Shown: positions 42,502 through 50,823 of the stretch, piece after piece
Position numbering within the stretch: the stretch's first letter is position 1
How the letters are laid out: each line of letters starts with the position of its first letter
Assembly: GCA_900548975.1 (NCBI GenBank)
Contig: URMS01000003.1
Coordinates: 62,001-126,000, forward strand
From: an uncultured Porphyromonadaceae bacterium
GTDB taxonomy: Bacteria; Bacteroidota; Bacteroidia; Bacteroidales; Muribaculaceae
Length of the DNA: 64,000 bases
Direction: 5' to 3'
The notes under the pieces: generated by a model
Told to the model about the DNA's origin: nothing
Databases searched by the model: none
The model's input: only the letters and a program-made list of their open reading frames with translations
Program-made: the position numbers and the translations under genes

Positions 42502-45226
42502 ATGAAGCAGTTCTACATCTTAGCCCTGGCTACTGCGCTGTCTTCCAGCACATTAATGGGGGGGGGTAACACCACCCGATGAACTTTCCAATCAGTACGG
42601 TTTCAAGACTGAAAGCCATGGATTCCTCAAAGTAAGCGGCAAGACAATCCGCCCCATGGCAGAACAGACCCCCTACGACATTCTCGCTTGCAAAGAAGGT
42701 ACGGTCTTCGGCAACGAGTACACCGAAGAAACAGCATGGTCGGGTTCGGCCTGCGCCGACGCCGGTCGTCCCGAACTCGGAATGGAGTACTACCAGCACT
42801 TCGACAACTGCTACTACACCTTCGACAAAGTGACTTTCCTCGGTTTCTTCAACTACTGGAACCAGGAGAAGTACAACTGGTTCTACTGCAGCGAACGTGG
42901 TGGTATAAACGACGACGGCGACATGACCAAGCCCATCACCATGACCGTCGGAGTATTCGAGGAAGGTGAAGACGGGCTTCCCGGCAAGTGCATTCTGCAG
43001 AAAGACATCGACGTTATCGGCAACCGTACCGACGTTATGATCGGCGACTATACCGCAGGCGACACCTACATCTACGAATTCAACGTCGATCTCGGCCAGA
43101 CCATAGACCTCGAGCACGGCTTCATACAGTTCAACGCCAAGGACATGGGCGACAACCCCACATGCTGGTACGCAATGTTCACCGTAGGCGGCAACCAGAC
43201 CGCCCTGCAGAAAGACGTTGTCAACGAAGAGTACAGCGGCCAGATGGCAGCGGCATTCTGCTTCTACGGCGACGGCACCCTCAACGCCAACAAGGCCCTG
43301 CAGATCGAGCGATTCATGACCCCGGCCGCAAACGCTGCCGGCAAATACGAAAAAGTGCAGGTAGAAATATCCAATATCGGCGGCACCGCCATCAGCGATG
43401 CCAAGCTCGAGCTCTACGTCGACGATAAGCTCATCGCCACCGAGAACGTAGACGCTACAATCGGATCGTTCGAAACCTACAAATACACCTTCAACGCACG
43501 TGTGGACGTGTCGGACGGCTCGCACAAGATCACCGTTAAGAACGTCACCCCCGGCGACGAACTCAAGGCCTACCAGAGCTTGTCGAAGACCATAACACCT
43601 CTTCAGGCCGACGAATACGAAAGCTGCACAATCTATGTTCCCAATGTGATCAAAATCACAAATGTAAGTCTGGGCGACATCAACAACACCAGCGAAGGCT
43701 CCACCTACAGCGACTTCACCGAGCAGAAGGTCGTATTCCACAAGGGCGACAGCAAGACCCTCAACGTGACCATCGAGACCGGCAACTACCAGCCCTCGCT
43801 GGGCGTGTTCATCGACTGGAACGGCGACTACCGGTTCTCCGGCAATGAAGCTGTGACTTTCGACTCCTTTGAAGCCGACGACAACGGCGGCAAGGCAGTA
43901 GCCACAATCACCATGCCCGAAAACGCCGCCATCGGCGAACACCTCATGCGTCTGGTGGCTCTGCCCTATTACTACACTCCCGCACCGACCGGCACGTTCT
44001 ATAACGGCGAAGTCGAAGACTACACCATCGTAGTAGAGGCTTCTCCCGAAGACCCCGTGGCAACTGTCGACAAGACAATCATCGAGAACACCACCGACGG
44101 CACAGCAACCAAAGACGAAGTAACCATTGCCAATAACGGCAACGGAGCTCTCAGCGCCGACATCGCTTTCAAATATGTCCTCCCCAACGCTCCCACAAGC
44201 AACTACTCGGCTAAGGTAGCTCCCAAAGCCGACATCCGCCCGAAAGCAGCCCGCATGAAAGCCGGCGCACAGAAGGCTCCCGAAAGCGACCCCGCCACAC
44301 AGTATGTGCTCAAATACGACAACGATCTCTACGACTGCATCGGTCTGGGCAATGCATCGAGCGCAGTATTCGCACACCTCTATCCCGGCGCCATGCTCTC
44401 TAACCTCAAAGGTATGAAGATCAGCAGCGTGGACGTATATATCGGCTCTGTACCCCTGAACACAAGTATCGTTATCTACGGTCAGGGCAAGCAGACCAAG
44501 TGCGGCGAAATCATCGTCAAGAAGAAGTTCAAGGGCACCAAACAGTCGTGGAACCATGTAGTTCTCGACGAGCCTGTCGAAATCGGCACCACAGATCTCT
44601 GGATCGGTGTGGAGATGAACTACATGACCGCTGCGGGCTACTATATCGGCGTGGACCAGGGTCCTGCCACCGTAGGCTTCGGCGACCTCGTGAATATCGG
44701 CGGCGACACATGGTGGTCGATGGCCGACCTCGGCCTCAACTACAACTACTGCATCCGCGCCAATGTCACCGGCGACCGCACTCCGGCCATCAGCTGGCTC
44801 AGCACCGACAGGCAGACCGTATCCGTCGATCCCAAATCGGACGGCAAAGTCAGCGTAAACTTCGATCCCCAGGGTCTTGAGGAAGGTCTCTACGAGGCTT
44901 ATCTCGAAATCAGCACCAACGATCCGCTCAACTCGTTCGTGAGAATACCCGTGTACATGATCAACGGCCAGCTCTCGGGCATCGGTAGCGTAGAGAACGG
45001 CGAGACCTCCGTACGCCTCAACGGCAGCACACTCACCGTCAGCGGCGAAAAGGCTATCGCAAACATCGTGGTCACCGACATGTCGGGACGCACCGCAATG
45101 ACCGTCAAGGCCGACGGCTGCGAGGCATCGGTAAGCCTTGCCTCTCTTGCCAACGGTCTCTATATCGCTACCGTAGTATACGACAACGGCAAAGCCGTAT
45201 CTATCAAAGTACCCGTTCTGAAGTAA
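42502..45226 (+). CDS. T9SS cargo protein with GEVED domain, frameshifted at a G9 tract
   Basis: The ATG at 42502 opens a normal signal peptide (MKQFYILALATALSSSTLMG), but translation runs into G9 (42558-42566) and stops at TGA 42580-42582. With 8 (or 11) Gs the frame continues as GVTPPDELSNQYGFKTESHG into the 856-aa frame open from 42656. Combined length is about 907 aa. The mature protein has a carbohydrate- or adhesin-like N-terminal part, a GEVED domain (FIDWNGDYRFSGNEAV to GEVEDYTIVVE), a second beta domain, and a C-terminal T9SS sorting-like domain (TLTVSGEKAIANIVVTDMSG, NGLYIATVVYDNGKAVSIKV). As written the gene is OFF; internal initiation at 42656 would lack a signal peptide. The M6 protease gene begins 17 bp downstream. 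The cause may be phase variation or sequencing error. Confidence 0.82.
42558..42566 (+). repeat. Homopolymeric G9 tract in signal-peptide codons
   Basis: Nine consecutive Gs follow ATTAAT inside the signal-peptide coding region. This is the only G or C homopolymer of this length I noticed in the window. Its length decides the reading frame of the downstream gene: 8 or 11 = open, 9 or 10 = closed. Confidence 0.9.
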
Positions 45227-45242
45227 GAACCCGGAATATCAT

Positions 45243-47348
45243 ATGAAAAAACTTTTTATATGCTCCATCATGCTCTCGTTGGCGGTCGGCGTCTTCGCCG
45301 TCCCCGCCAAACGGGGGTTTTGGAAAACCCTGCGGCTTACCGACGGCCGCGAGGTCCGCGCACAGCTCACCGGCGACGATATAGTCCACTATTACCAGGC
45401 TGAAAGCGGCGAATGCTACGTGGCCGACACCGACGGCAGCTACAAGCACGTCGAAAAGGCCGAGCTGGCCGCTCATGCCAAGGCACGTCGTGCGGTGTTC
45501 GATAAGGCCAACCGTGCACGTGCGCGCAAAATCGCCGGAAGCACCGGCAAAGTGTTCGAAGGCAAGAAAAAGGGCCTTATCATACTGGTGGCCTTCAGCG
45601 ACAAGCAGTTCAAGCCCGAGCACGATCTGGAATTCTACAAAAAAGTGGCCAACGAACCCGGCTTCACTACCGAAGACGGTTTCCACGGCAGCGTGAGAGA
45701 CTACTTCAAGGACCAGAGCCTGGGAACGTTCGACGTCGAATTCGATGTCGTCGGCCCCGTGACCATGCCCAATTCCTATGTCTACTACGGCCGTAACGCC
45801 GGCTTCAGCGGCGACGCCCATGCCGGCGAGATGGTGGCCGAAGCCTGCAAGGCAATAGAAGGCACCGTGAATTTCGCCGACTACGACTGGGACGGCGACG
45901 GCGTGGTCGACCAGGTATTTGCCCTCTATGCCGGCCTCGGCGAAGCCGCCGGCGGCTCGGCCGACACCATCTGGCCTCACAAATGGTCGCTCTCCGACAG
46001 CGACTACGGACAGATACTCACCCTCGACAATGTGGACATCGACACCTATGCCTGCAGCTGCGAAATGACTCTCGACAATGAGAATGACTTCGTAGAAATG
46101 GTAGACGGCATCGGCACGATATGCCATGAATTCTCGCATTGCCTCGGCTACCCCGACATATACGATACATCGCAGTTCGGAGCAAGCAATTTCGGCATGA
46201 ACGTGTGGGATCTCATGGACTACGGCAGCTACAACGACGGCGGTTTCACCCCCTCGGGCTACACCGCCTACGAGAAAATGGTTGCCGGATGGCTCACCCC
46301 GGTGGAGCTTACCGCCGACATGGATGTGACCGGCCTCGAACCCACAAGCAAGGGCGGCACCGCATACATAATATACAACAGCGGTAACACCGACGAATTC
46401 ATAGTCCTCGAAAACCGTCAGCAGACAGGCTGGGACGCCGCACAGCCGGCTTCGGGACTTATGGCTATGCATGTGGACTACGACGAAGCTGTGTGGACGG
46501 AAAACTCTGTCAACAACAGCGACACCCGTCAGCGCTACACCATATTCCATGCCGACAACTCCGACGGCACCGATACCGACGATCTCGCCGGAGACCTCTA
46601 TCCCTTCGGCGGCAACGACTGCCTCAACAGCTTATCAATGCCCAAACCCCTCTGGTATAGCAAAAACGCTGAGGGCCACAAGACTCTCGGCAAATCGGTA
46701 TCCGACATAACCCTCAACGGCGACGGCACGGTGTCCTTCAAGTTCCACGCCACACCCGTAGAGCGCGACGCCTATCTGCTTGTCGAGACCTTCGACGACA
46801 GCTCCAGCGCCGGCGGCAACGACGGCTACTGGACCGGCCAGGGCGGCGCAGCGCTCGGAACCGACCTCGAAGGCTGGACCGGCGTGCGCCACTATGCCGG
46901 CGCACAGTGCGCGCGATTCGGCACCAAGAGCACTCCGGGCTCGCTCACATCGCCCGAGTTCGAGGTGAAGGAAGGCGCCGTCCTCACATGCCTCGCAGGC
47001 CCGTGGAGCGGCGAAAAAAGCACCATGACAGTGTACTTCGTCGACAGCGCCAGCGGTCAGGAGACAGTGCTCGGCACCGTCGGCCTCGAGGAGGAAAAAT
47101 GGGAAGAATGCGAAATGACGATAAACGCAAGCGGCAAAGGCCGTCTTAAGTTTGCCTCGTCTATGCGCCAGTTCCTCGACGAAGTGAAGGTGGCCGCTCA
47201 CGCCTCCAGCGGTATCGACAACATCACTGTCGGCTCTGAGACCGCCGACAAACGCATCTATAGCATCGACGGACGCTATCTTGGCGATGACTTAGACCGC
47301 GTAGGCCCCGGCCTGTACATCGTCGGCGGCAAGAAAGTCCTGAAATAA
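45243..47348 (+). CDS. Secreted M6-family metalloprotease with T9SS tail
   Basis: Secreted zinc protease of 701 aa with signal peptide MKKLFICSIMLSLAVGVFA. After a propeptide, the M6 (immune-inhibitor-A-like) catalytic domain carries H295-E-F-S-H299 followed by CLGYPDIYD, and VFALYAGLGEAAGG upstream. A beta-sandwich region follows (residues about 515-670, FDDSSSAGGNDGYW...), then a short C-terminal sorting-like motif (ADKRIYSIDGRYL...PGLYIVGGKKVLK). Export through the outer membrane by T9SS is inferred. It is 17 bp downstream of the G-tract gene and probably shares its transcript, so it may be affected by that gene's reading state. A strong terminator follows. Confidence 0.9.
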   Translation: MKKLFICSIMLSLAVGVFAVPAKRGFWKTLRLTDGREVRAQLTGDDIVHYYQAESGECYVADTDGSYKHVEKAELAAHAKARRAVFDKANRARARKIAGSTGKVFEGKKKGLIILVAFSDKQFKPEHDLEFYKKVANEPGFTTEDGFHGSVRDYFKDQSLGTFDVEFDVVGPVTMPNSYVYYGRNAGFSGDAHAGEMVAEACKAIEGTVNFADYDWDGDGVVDQVFALYAGLGEAAGGSADTIWPHKWSLSDSDYGQILTLDNVDIDTYACSCEMTLDNENDFVEMVDGIGTICHEFSHCLGYPDIYDTSQFGASNFGMNVWDLMDYGSYNDGGFTPSGYTAYEKMVAGWLTPVELTADMDVTGLEPTSKGGTAYIIYNSGNTDEFIVLENRQQTGWDAAQPASGLMAMHVDYDEAVWTENSVNNSDTRQRYTIFHADNSDGTDTDDLAGDLYPFGGNDCLNSLSMPKPLWYSKNAEGHKTLGKSVSDITLNGDGTVSFKFHATPVERDAYLLVETFDDSSSAGGNDGYWTGQGGAALGTDLEGWTGVRHYAGAQCARFGTKSTPGSLTSPEFEVKEGAVLTCLAGPWSGEKSTMTVYFVDSASGQETVLGTVGLEEEKWEECEMTINASGKGRLKFASSMRQFLDEVKVAAHASSGIDNITVGSETADKRIYSIDGRYLGDDLDRVGPGLYIVGGKKVLK

Positions 47349-47360
47349 CATCTCTACACC

Positions 47361-47418
47361 GACGCTCCCGCATCCGCCGCACCCAAACAGTGCGCCCGAT
47401 GCGGGGGCGTCTTTTTTG
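47361..47418 (+). terminator. Rho-independent terminator after the M6 protease
   Basis: GACGCTCCCGCATC (47361-47374) pairs with GATGCGGGGGCGTC (47398-47411), followed by TTTTTTG. Confidence 0.85.
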
Positions 47419-47460
47419 TCCCACAGGCATGCTTCTTCAGGCTATCGTTGCACCACACAG

Positions 47461-47519
47461 ACCCGCGGTGAGCGGGTGCTTTATGCCTGTCAGATAAATT
47501 GCCATCATCAAAAAGAAGT
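47461..47519 (+). repeat. Left flank of the 47.5-49.4 kb island: hairpin plus 48-bp direct repeat
   Basis: Hairpin ACCCGC-ggtga-GCGGGT (47461-47477) runs into a 48-bp block (47472-47519) that recurs at 49364-49411. The two copies share 15 bp, differ in all six central bases, then share 27 bp. Confidence 0.85.
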
Positions 47520-47566
47520 AATTGTCAGGAAAAAGATTGCCGATCAATGAATAATCGCTATATTTG
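47520..47566 (+). promoter_or_regulatory. Island promoter module, -7 box TATATTTG at 47559-47566
   Basis: The stretch ending in GCTATATTTGC is nearly identical to the transposase promoter region (minus strand, about 765-717), including GGAAAAAGATTG and GAATAAT. TTG within this stretch can serve as the -33 element. Because the promoter lies inside the longer open frame from 47499, the gene start is moved to 47598. Confidence 0.65.
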
Positions 47567-47597
47567 CTATCACTACGCAGCCCCCATCCTCCCGGCC

Positions 47598-48740
47598 ATG
47601 ACAACTCCCGTAATAAAAGAAAAGAAGAAGCGGATTGTGACGAAAATCGGCGATGTGTTCTGTGCGGAGGTCGACGGCGAGTTCAAGGCATATTTTCAGT
47701 ATGTGGCCAATGATCTCACGCAGCTGAACAGCTCGGTAATACGCGTGTTCAAAACGCACTATCCGATAGATCATAAGCCTGTTATCGAGGATATTGTAAA
47801 AGACGAGGTTGCGTTTTATGCACATACCGTTCTCAGATGGGGTATAGAGCTAAATGCCTGGTACAAAATCGGTAAATCAACGGACATCGACACGAGCGTT
47901 TTAAAAAAAGTAATTTTCTGTTCAGCAGAGACTATCAAATACAATTTCCGCACTCATGAAATCAAAGATGTAAATCCTCTTGAAAACTGGTATATATGGC
48001 ATATCGGGCGTAAAATGCGACATGTGGGCAAATTACCTAAAAAATATCATAATGCGGCGTATATAGGAAGCGTCATGGATTTTATGTCTGTTCTAAGGTG
48101 TATAAAAGATGGATTTTATCCGGGATATTACGACTTATACAGCGTGCTACGCAGGCAACCACATCCCCAAGCCGATATCTATATAAAAGACATCACAGAC
48201 GCAAAAAACTTCTATTACCATTTCAGAGGACAGAGAGTTATCGAAGAAATAATCGTATCCGCACATAAAATCATAAAACTTACGGAAAACAAAACCGAAG
48301 AAGATGGCGAGAAGTTATATTCCGGCCATTTCGGCAACACTGCGTGGTCTAAAGATAATTTCATTACTCATCAGGAGTTCGAAGAAAGTGTAACTCATAA
48401 AAAGATAGCTATGCCCGAATTCAAGGATATTGTGGAAGACTGGGCGGCGAAGTTCCCGCTGCTTAAGAAATATACGCCTTCGGCATTGGCCATGAAGGCC
48501 GGTCCTTTACTGATTGTCTTGAGGCTCGCCAAAATATATGACGACGAATACCGGGTGTATCTCGAAATGCTTCCTCTCTGGAATACCGACGGAAAAATAA
48601 CGGATTATCCTGTAGCAAGTTTCGAACTGCAGAGGGAGAACGGCGCTCAATTTTATATAAAATATGCGTCACACGAAAGACTATTCGAGAAGGCAGTGGC
48701 ATGTGTGCACAACCGGTTTGGAAAAAGTACTCCAACCTAA
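47598..48740 (+). CDS. Unrecognised protein (possible Imm26-like N-terminus)
   Basis: Predicted soluble protein of 380 aa. I do not recognise it with confidence. The N-terminal 100 residues (IGDVFCAEVDGEFKAYFQYVA, LNSSVIRVFK, DEVAFYAHTVLRWG) recall immunity-protein Imm26-like domains, but this is memory, not a search. The rest, with YHFRGQRVIEEIIVSAHK and EDWAAKFPLLKKYTPSALAM, has no familiar motif. Codon use and base content are clearly AT-richer than the neighbours, suggesting transfer. The start at 47598 follows the -7 box by 31 bases; the frame upstream of it is promoter. The next gene starts about 11 bp downstream in another frame. Confidence 0.7.
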   Translation: MTTPVIKEKKKRIVTKIGDVFCAEVDGEFKAYFQYVANDLTQLNSSVIRVFKTHYPIDHKPVIEDIVKDEVAFYAHTVLRWGIELNAWYKIGKSTDIDTSVLKKVIFCSAETIKYNFRTHEIKDVNPLENWYIWHIGRKMRHVGKLPKKYHNAAYIGSVMDFMSVLRCIKDGFYPGYYDLYSVLRRQPHPQADIYIKDITDAKNFYYHFRGQRVIEEIIVSAHKIIKLTENKTEEDGEKLYSGHFGNTAWSKDNFITHQEFEESVTHKKIAMPEFKDIVEDWAAKFPLLKKYTPSALAMKAGPLLIVLRLAKIYDDEYRVYLEMLPLWNTDGKITDYPVASFELQRENGAQFYIKYASHERLFEKAVACVHNRFGKSTPT

Positions 48741-48750
48741 AATCAGGCTC

Positions 48751-49203
48751 GTGAATCTTATGCAGACTGTCGACAGGGCCGCAGCAGTTTCATATCCGCC
48801 CCACCGGCCAGCCTTCTGGTGCTCAATTTGTGAGCTGAAACTTGCCCTTGCCCTGTATTTCGACAGCCCTCGGATGATGGTTTATGCCAAAAGTTGGATT
48901 GAGCGGGAGATTTGCTTCTGGGACGAGGATAACTTCAAGGCGCTGTACAATATGTCGGTTGCCCAATGGCGCGATAATATATACGAGGCATTCGGAGACC
49001 GGAATGTATTTATGGAGCGGATTTCGGCCAATATGGCTCGCCCGAAGATAGACCGCCTGAATACCGCAGAGCTGCTATGTGACCCTGCAAGCCTACCGAT
49101 GGTCCGTGAAACTCGTCTCAGCCGCATAGCTCTGTATTTCGCAGTGCGATATTTTAAATTCAGCGAAAGTTTCATCAAGTTGAAAAATAGAGTGAAGGCT
49201 TAG
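48751..49203 (+). CDS. Unrecognised protein, second gene of the island
   Basis: Protein of about 150 aa from GTG at 48751 (ATG at 48760 and an overlapping ATG at 48664 are alternatives). It is rich in aromatic and basic residues: RPAFWCSICELKLALALYF, YAKSWIEREICFWDEDNF, WRDNIYEAFGDRNVFMERI, and it ends with FIKLKNRVKA. No known domain was recognised, and no membrane segment or signal is clear. It is probably co-expressed with the preceding gene. The composition is AT-rich like its partner. A frameshifted single gene was considered but nothing supports one continuous domain. Confidence 0.55.
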   Translation: MNLMQTVDRAAAVSYPPHRPAFWCSICELKLALALYFDSPRMMVYAKSWIEREICFWDEDNFKALYNMSVAQWRDNIYEAFGDRNVFMERISANMARPKIDRLNTAELLCDPASLPMVRETRLSRIALYFAVRYFKFSESFIKLKNRVKA

Positions 49204-49270
49204 AGAGTGCCTCTGATGGCAACATTCTTGCCAACCCGACGAAATAGTAAAAAACCGATTTATTTCTCGC

Positions 49271-49411
49271 AACCCGCTCCCGCGGGTTTGGCTAAAGGAA
49301 GGATTCCTAACGCAGGGTCTCGCTTCGCTCCACCCTGCGCTATTGTCCCGGCACCCGCTCACCGCGGGTGCTTTATGCAAGCCGGATAAATTGCCATCAT
49401 CAAAAAGAAGT
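49271..49411 (+). repeat. Right flank of the island: three hairpins and the second 48-bp direct repeat
   Basis: Three palindromes in a row: AACCCGCTCCCGCGGGTT (49271-49288), CGCAGGGT...ACCCTGCG (49311-49339) and ACCCGC-tcacc-GCGGGT (49353-49369). The last is the exact reverse complement of the left-flank hairpin at 47461-47477. The direct repeat copy spans 49364-49411. Confidence 0.8.
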
Positions 49412-49435
49412 CTTAGCGGTGTATGAATTTTTTCG

Positions 49436-49443
49436 TATATTTG
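49436..49443 (+). promoter_or_regulatory. Promoter -7 box (TATATTTG) of the MazG-like gene, near-leaderless
   Basis: TATATTTG ends five bases before the ATG at 49449. The longer open frame from 49368 reads through it and is rejected. Confidence 0.6.
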
Positions 49444-49448
49444 CCGGT

Positions 49449-49793
49449 ATGGAATGCAAGGACTCCGATATAGGGCTGCGCCGGGCGCAGGAGATGGTCG
49501 ACCGGTGGATACGCACCGTGGGTGTGCGCTACTTTTCGCCGCTAACCAACATGGCCGTTCTGGCCGAGGAAGTGGGCGAGGTAGCACGCGTGATAGCGCG
49601 CACCGACGGCGAACAGTCGGCCAAGGCCGGCGAACGACTCGACCTCGCCGACGAGCTTGCCGACACTCTGTGGGTGCTCATGGCCATCGCCAATCAGCAC
49701 GGCATCGACCTTGCCGACGCTTTCCGCAACAATATATCGAAAAAAAACGTTAGGGATAGCAGAAGACATATGGAAAATCCCAAACTAACATAA
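49449..49793 (+). CDS. MazG-like nucleotide pyrophosphohydrolase
   Basis: All-alpha NTP pyrophosphatase-like protein of 114 aa. The metal-binding pattern is LAEEVGEVARVIAR (EExxE-like) with LDLADELADTLWVLMAIANQHGIDL (ExxD) downstream, and it ends SRRHMENPKL as in Bacteroidetes homologues. The role is probably house-cleaning of non-canonical or excess dNTPs. The start at 49449 gives the normal family length; an internal Met at 49494 is possible. It is the first gene to the right of the island and is followed by deoC after 13 bp. Confidence 0.88.
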   Translation: MECKDSDIGLRRAQEMVDRWIRTVGVRYFSPLTNMAVLAEEVGEVARVIARTDGEQSAKAGERLDLADELADTLWVLMAIANQHGIDLADAFRNNISKKNVRDSRRHMENPKLT

Positions 49794-49806
49794 ACACTAT
49801 AAAGCT

Positions 49807-50703
49807 ATGAGCGAACCTACAACCGACAAATACACCCAGGCCATTGCCGCCAGCAAGGTGACAGAAGACGATGCAGCAGTATCGGCAGCCGTGAAGAAAA
49901 TCCTCGACGAACATTTCGCCGAAAACGATACCAAGGAAGTACACACTTTCCTGTTCAACACTATAGACCTCACCACCCTCAAGAGCACCGACTCGGCAAC
50001 ATCGGTGTCGCGTTTCACACAGAACGTCAACGACTTCGAGGACCAGTTCCCCTCGCTGCCCAATGTGGCCGCCATCTGCGTATATCCCAACTTCGCACCG
50101 GTTGTACGCACCGTGCTCGAAGTGAGCGACGTAAAGATAGCCTGCGTGTCGGGCGCATTCCCCTCGTCGCAGAGCTATGAGGAAGTGAAGATAGCCGAAA
50201 CCGCCCTCGCCGTAGCCAACGGCGCCGACGAAATCGACATCGTGCTCAATCTGGGCTACTTCTTCGACCACGACTACGAGTCGCTCGTCGACGAAATCAC
50301 CGAGCAGAAAGAAGCCTGCCGCGGCGGACGCCTCAAGGTAATCCTCGAAAGCGGCGCCCTCAAGACAGCAAAAAACATCAAGATCGCATCTATCCTCTCG
50401 CTCTACTCGGGCGCCGACTTCCTGAAGACCTCCACCGGCAAGGAATATCCCGGTGCAAGCCTGGAAGCCGCCTATGTCATGGCCCAGTGCATCAAGGAAT
50501 ACTACGAGAAGACCGGTGTCCGCGTCGGCTTCAAGGCAGCCGGCGGCGTAGCCACCACCGAAGACGCCGTGAAGTACTACACCGTAATCAAGGAAGTGCT
50601 CGGCGAAGAATGGCTCACCAACGAATATTTCCGTCTTGGCGCAAGCCGTCTGGCCAACAACCTTCTCAGCAGCATCGTCGGCTACGAAGTAAAGCATTTC
50701 TAA
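49807..50703 (+). CDS. deoC: Deoxyribose-phosphate aldolase
   Basis: Class I aldolase of 298 aa cleaving 2-deoxyribose-5-phosphate to glyceraldehyde-3-phosphate and acetaldehyde in deoxynucleoside catabolism. The Schiff-base lysine is K207 in FLKTSTGKEYPGAS. GADEIDIVLNLGYF and VRVGFKAAGGVATTEDA are conserved; the second lysine (FKAAGG) is the proton-relay lysine. It is probably co-transcribed with the MazG-like gene. Element E7 follows. Confidence 0.95.
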   Translation: MSEPTTDKYTQAIAASKVTEDDAAVSAAVKKILDEHFAENDTKEVHTFLFNTIDLTTLKSTDSATSVSRFTQNVNDFEDQFPSLPNVAAICVYPNFAPVVRTVLEVSDVKIACVSGAFPSSQSYEEVKIAETALAVANGADEIDIVLNLGYFFDHDYESLVDEITEQKEACRGGRLKVILESGALKTAKNIKIASILSLYSGADFLKTSTGKEYPGASLEAAYVMAQCIKEYYEKTGVRVGFKAAGGVATTEDAVKYYTVIKEVLGEEWLTNEYFRLGASRLANNLLSSIVGYEVKHF

Positions 50704-50823
50704 GCCGCCGCCGCTAAAGTTAAAAAAGTAATAAGTTTACAAAGTTAAGAGAATAGAATACAAGCTTTTTTCTTAACTTTGTAAACTCAATACTTTATCG
50801 ACTCCTGATATAACTGAAAGAAT
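50704..50823 (+). repeat. Intergenic purine/pyrimidine hairpin element E7
   Basis: AAGTTTACAAAGTTAAGA (about 50733-50750) pairs with TCTTAACTTTGTAAACT (about 50771-50788), bracketing an AATAGAATACAAGC loop. Shared GTTAAGAgAATAG core. It starts at the deoC stop. Confidence 0.7.

Noticed and set aside
47598..49203. A single frameshifted gene spanning both island frames
   Set aside because: There is a clean stop, an 11-bp gap and a plausible new start. No domain is seen to cross the junction, though this cannot be fully excluded without homologues.
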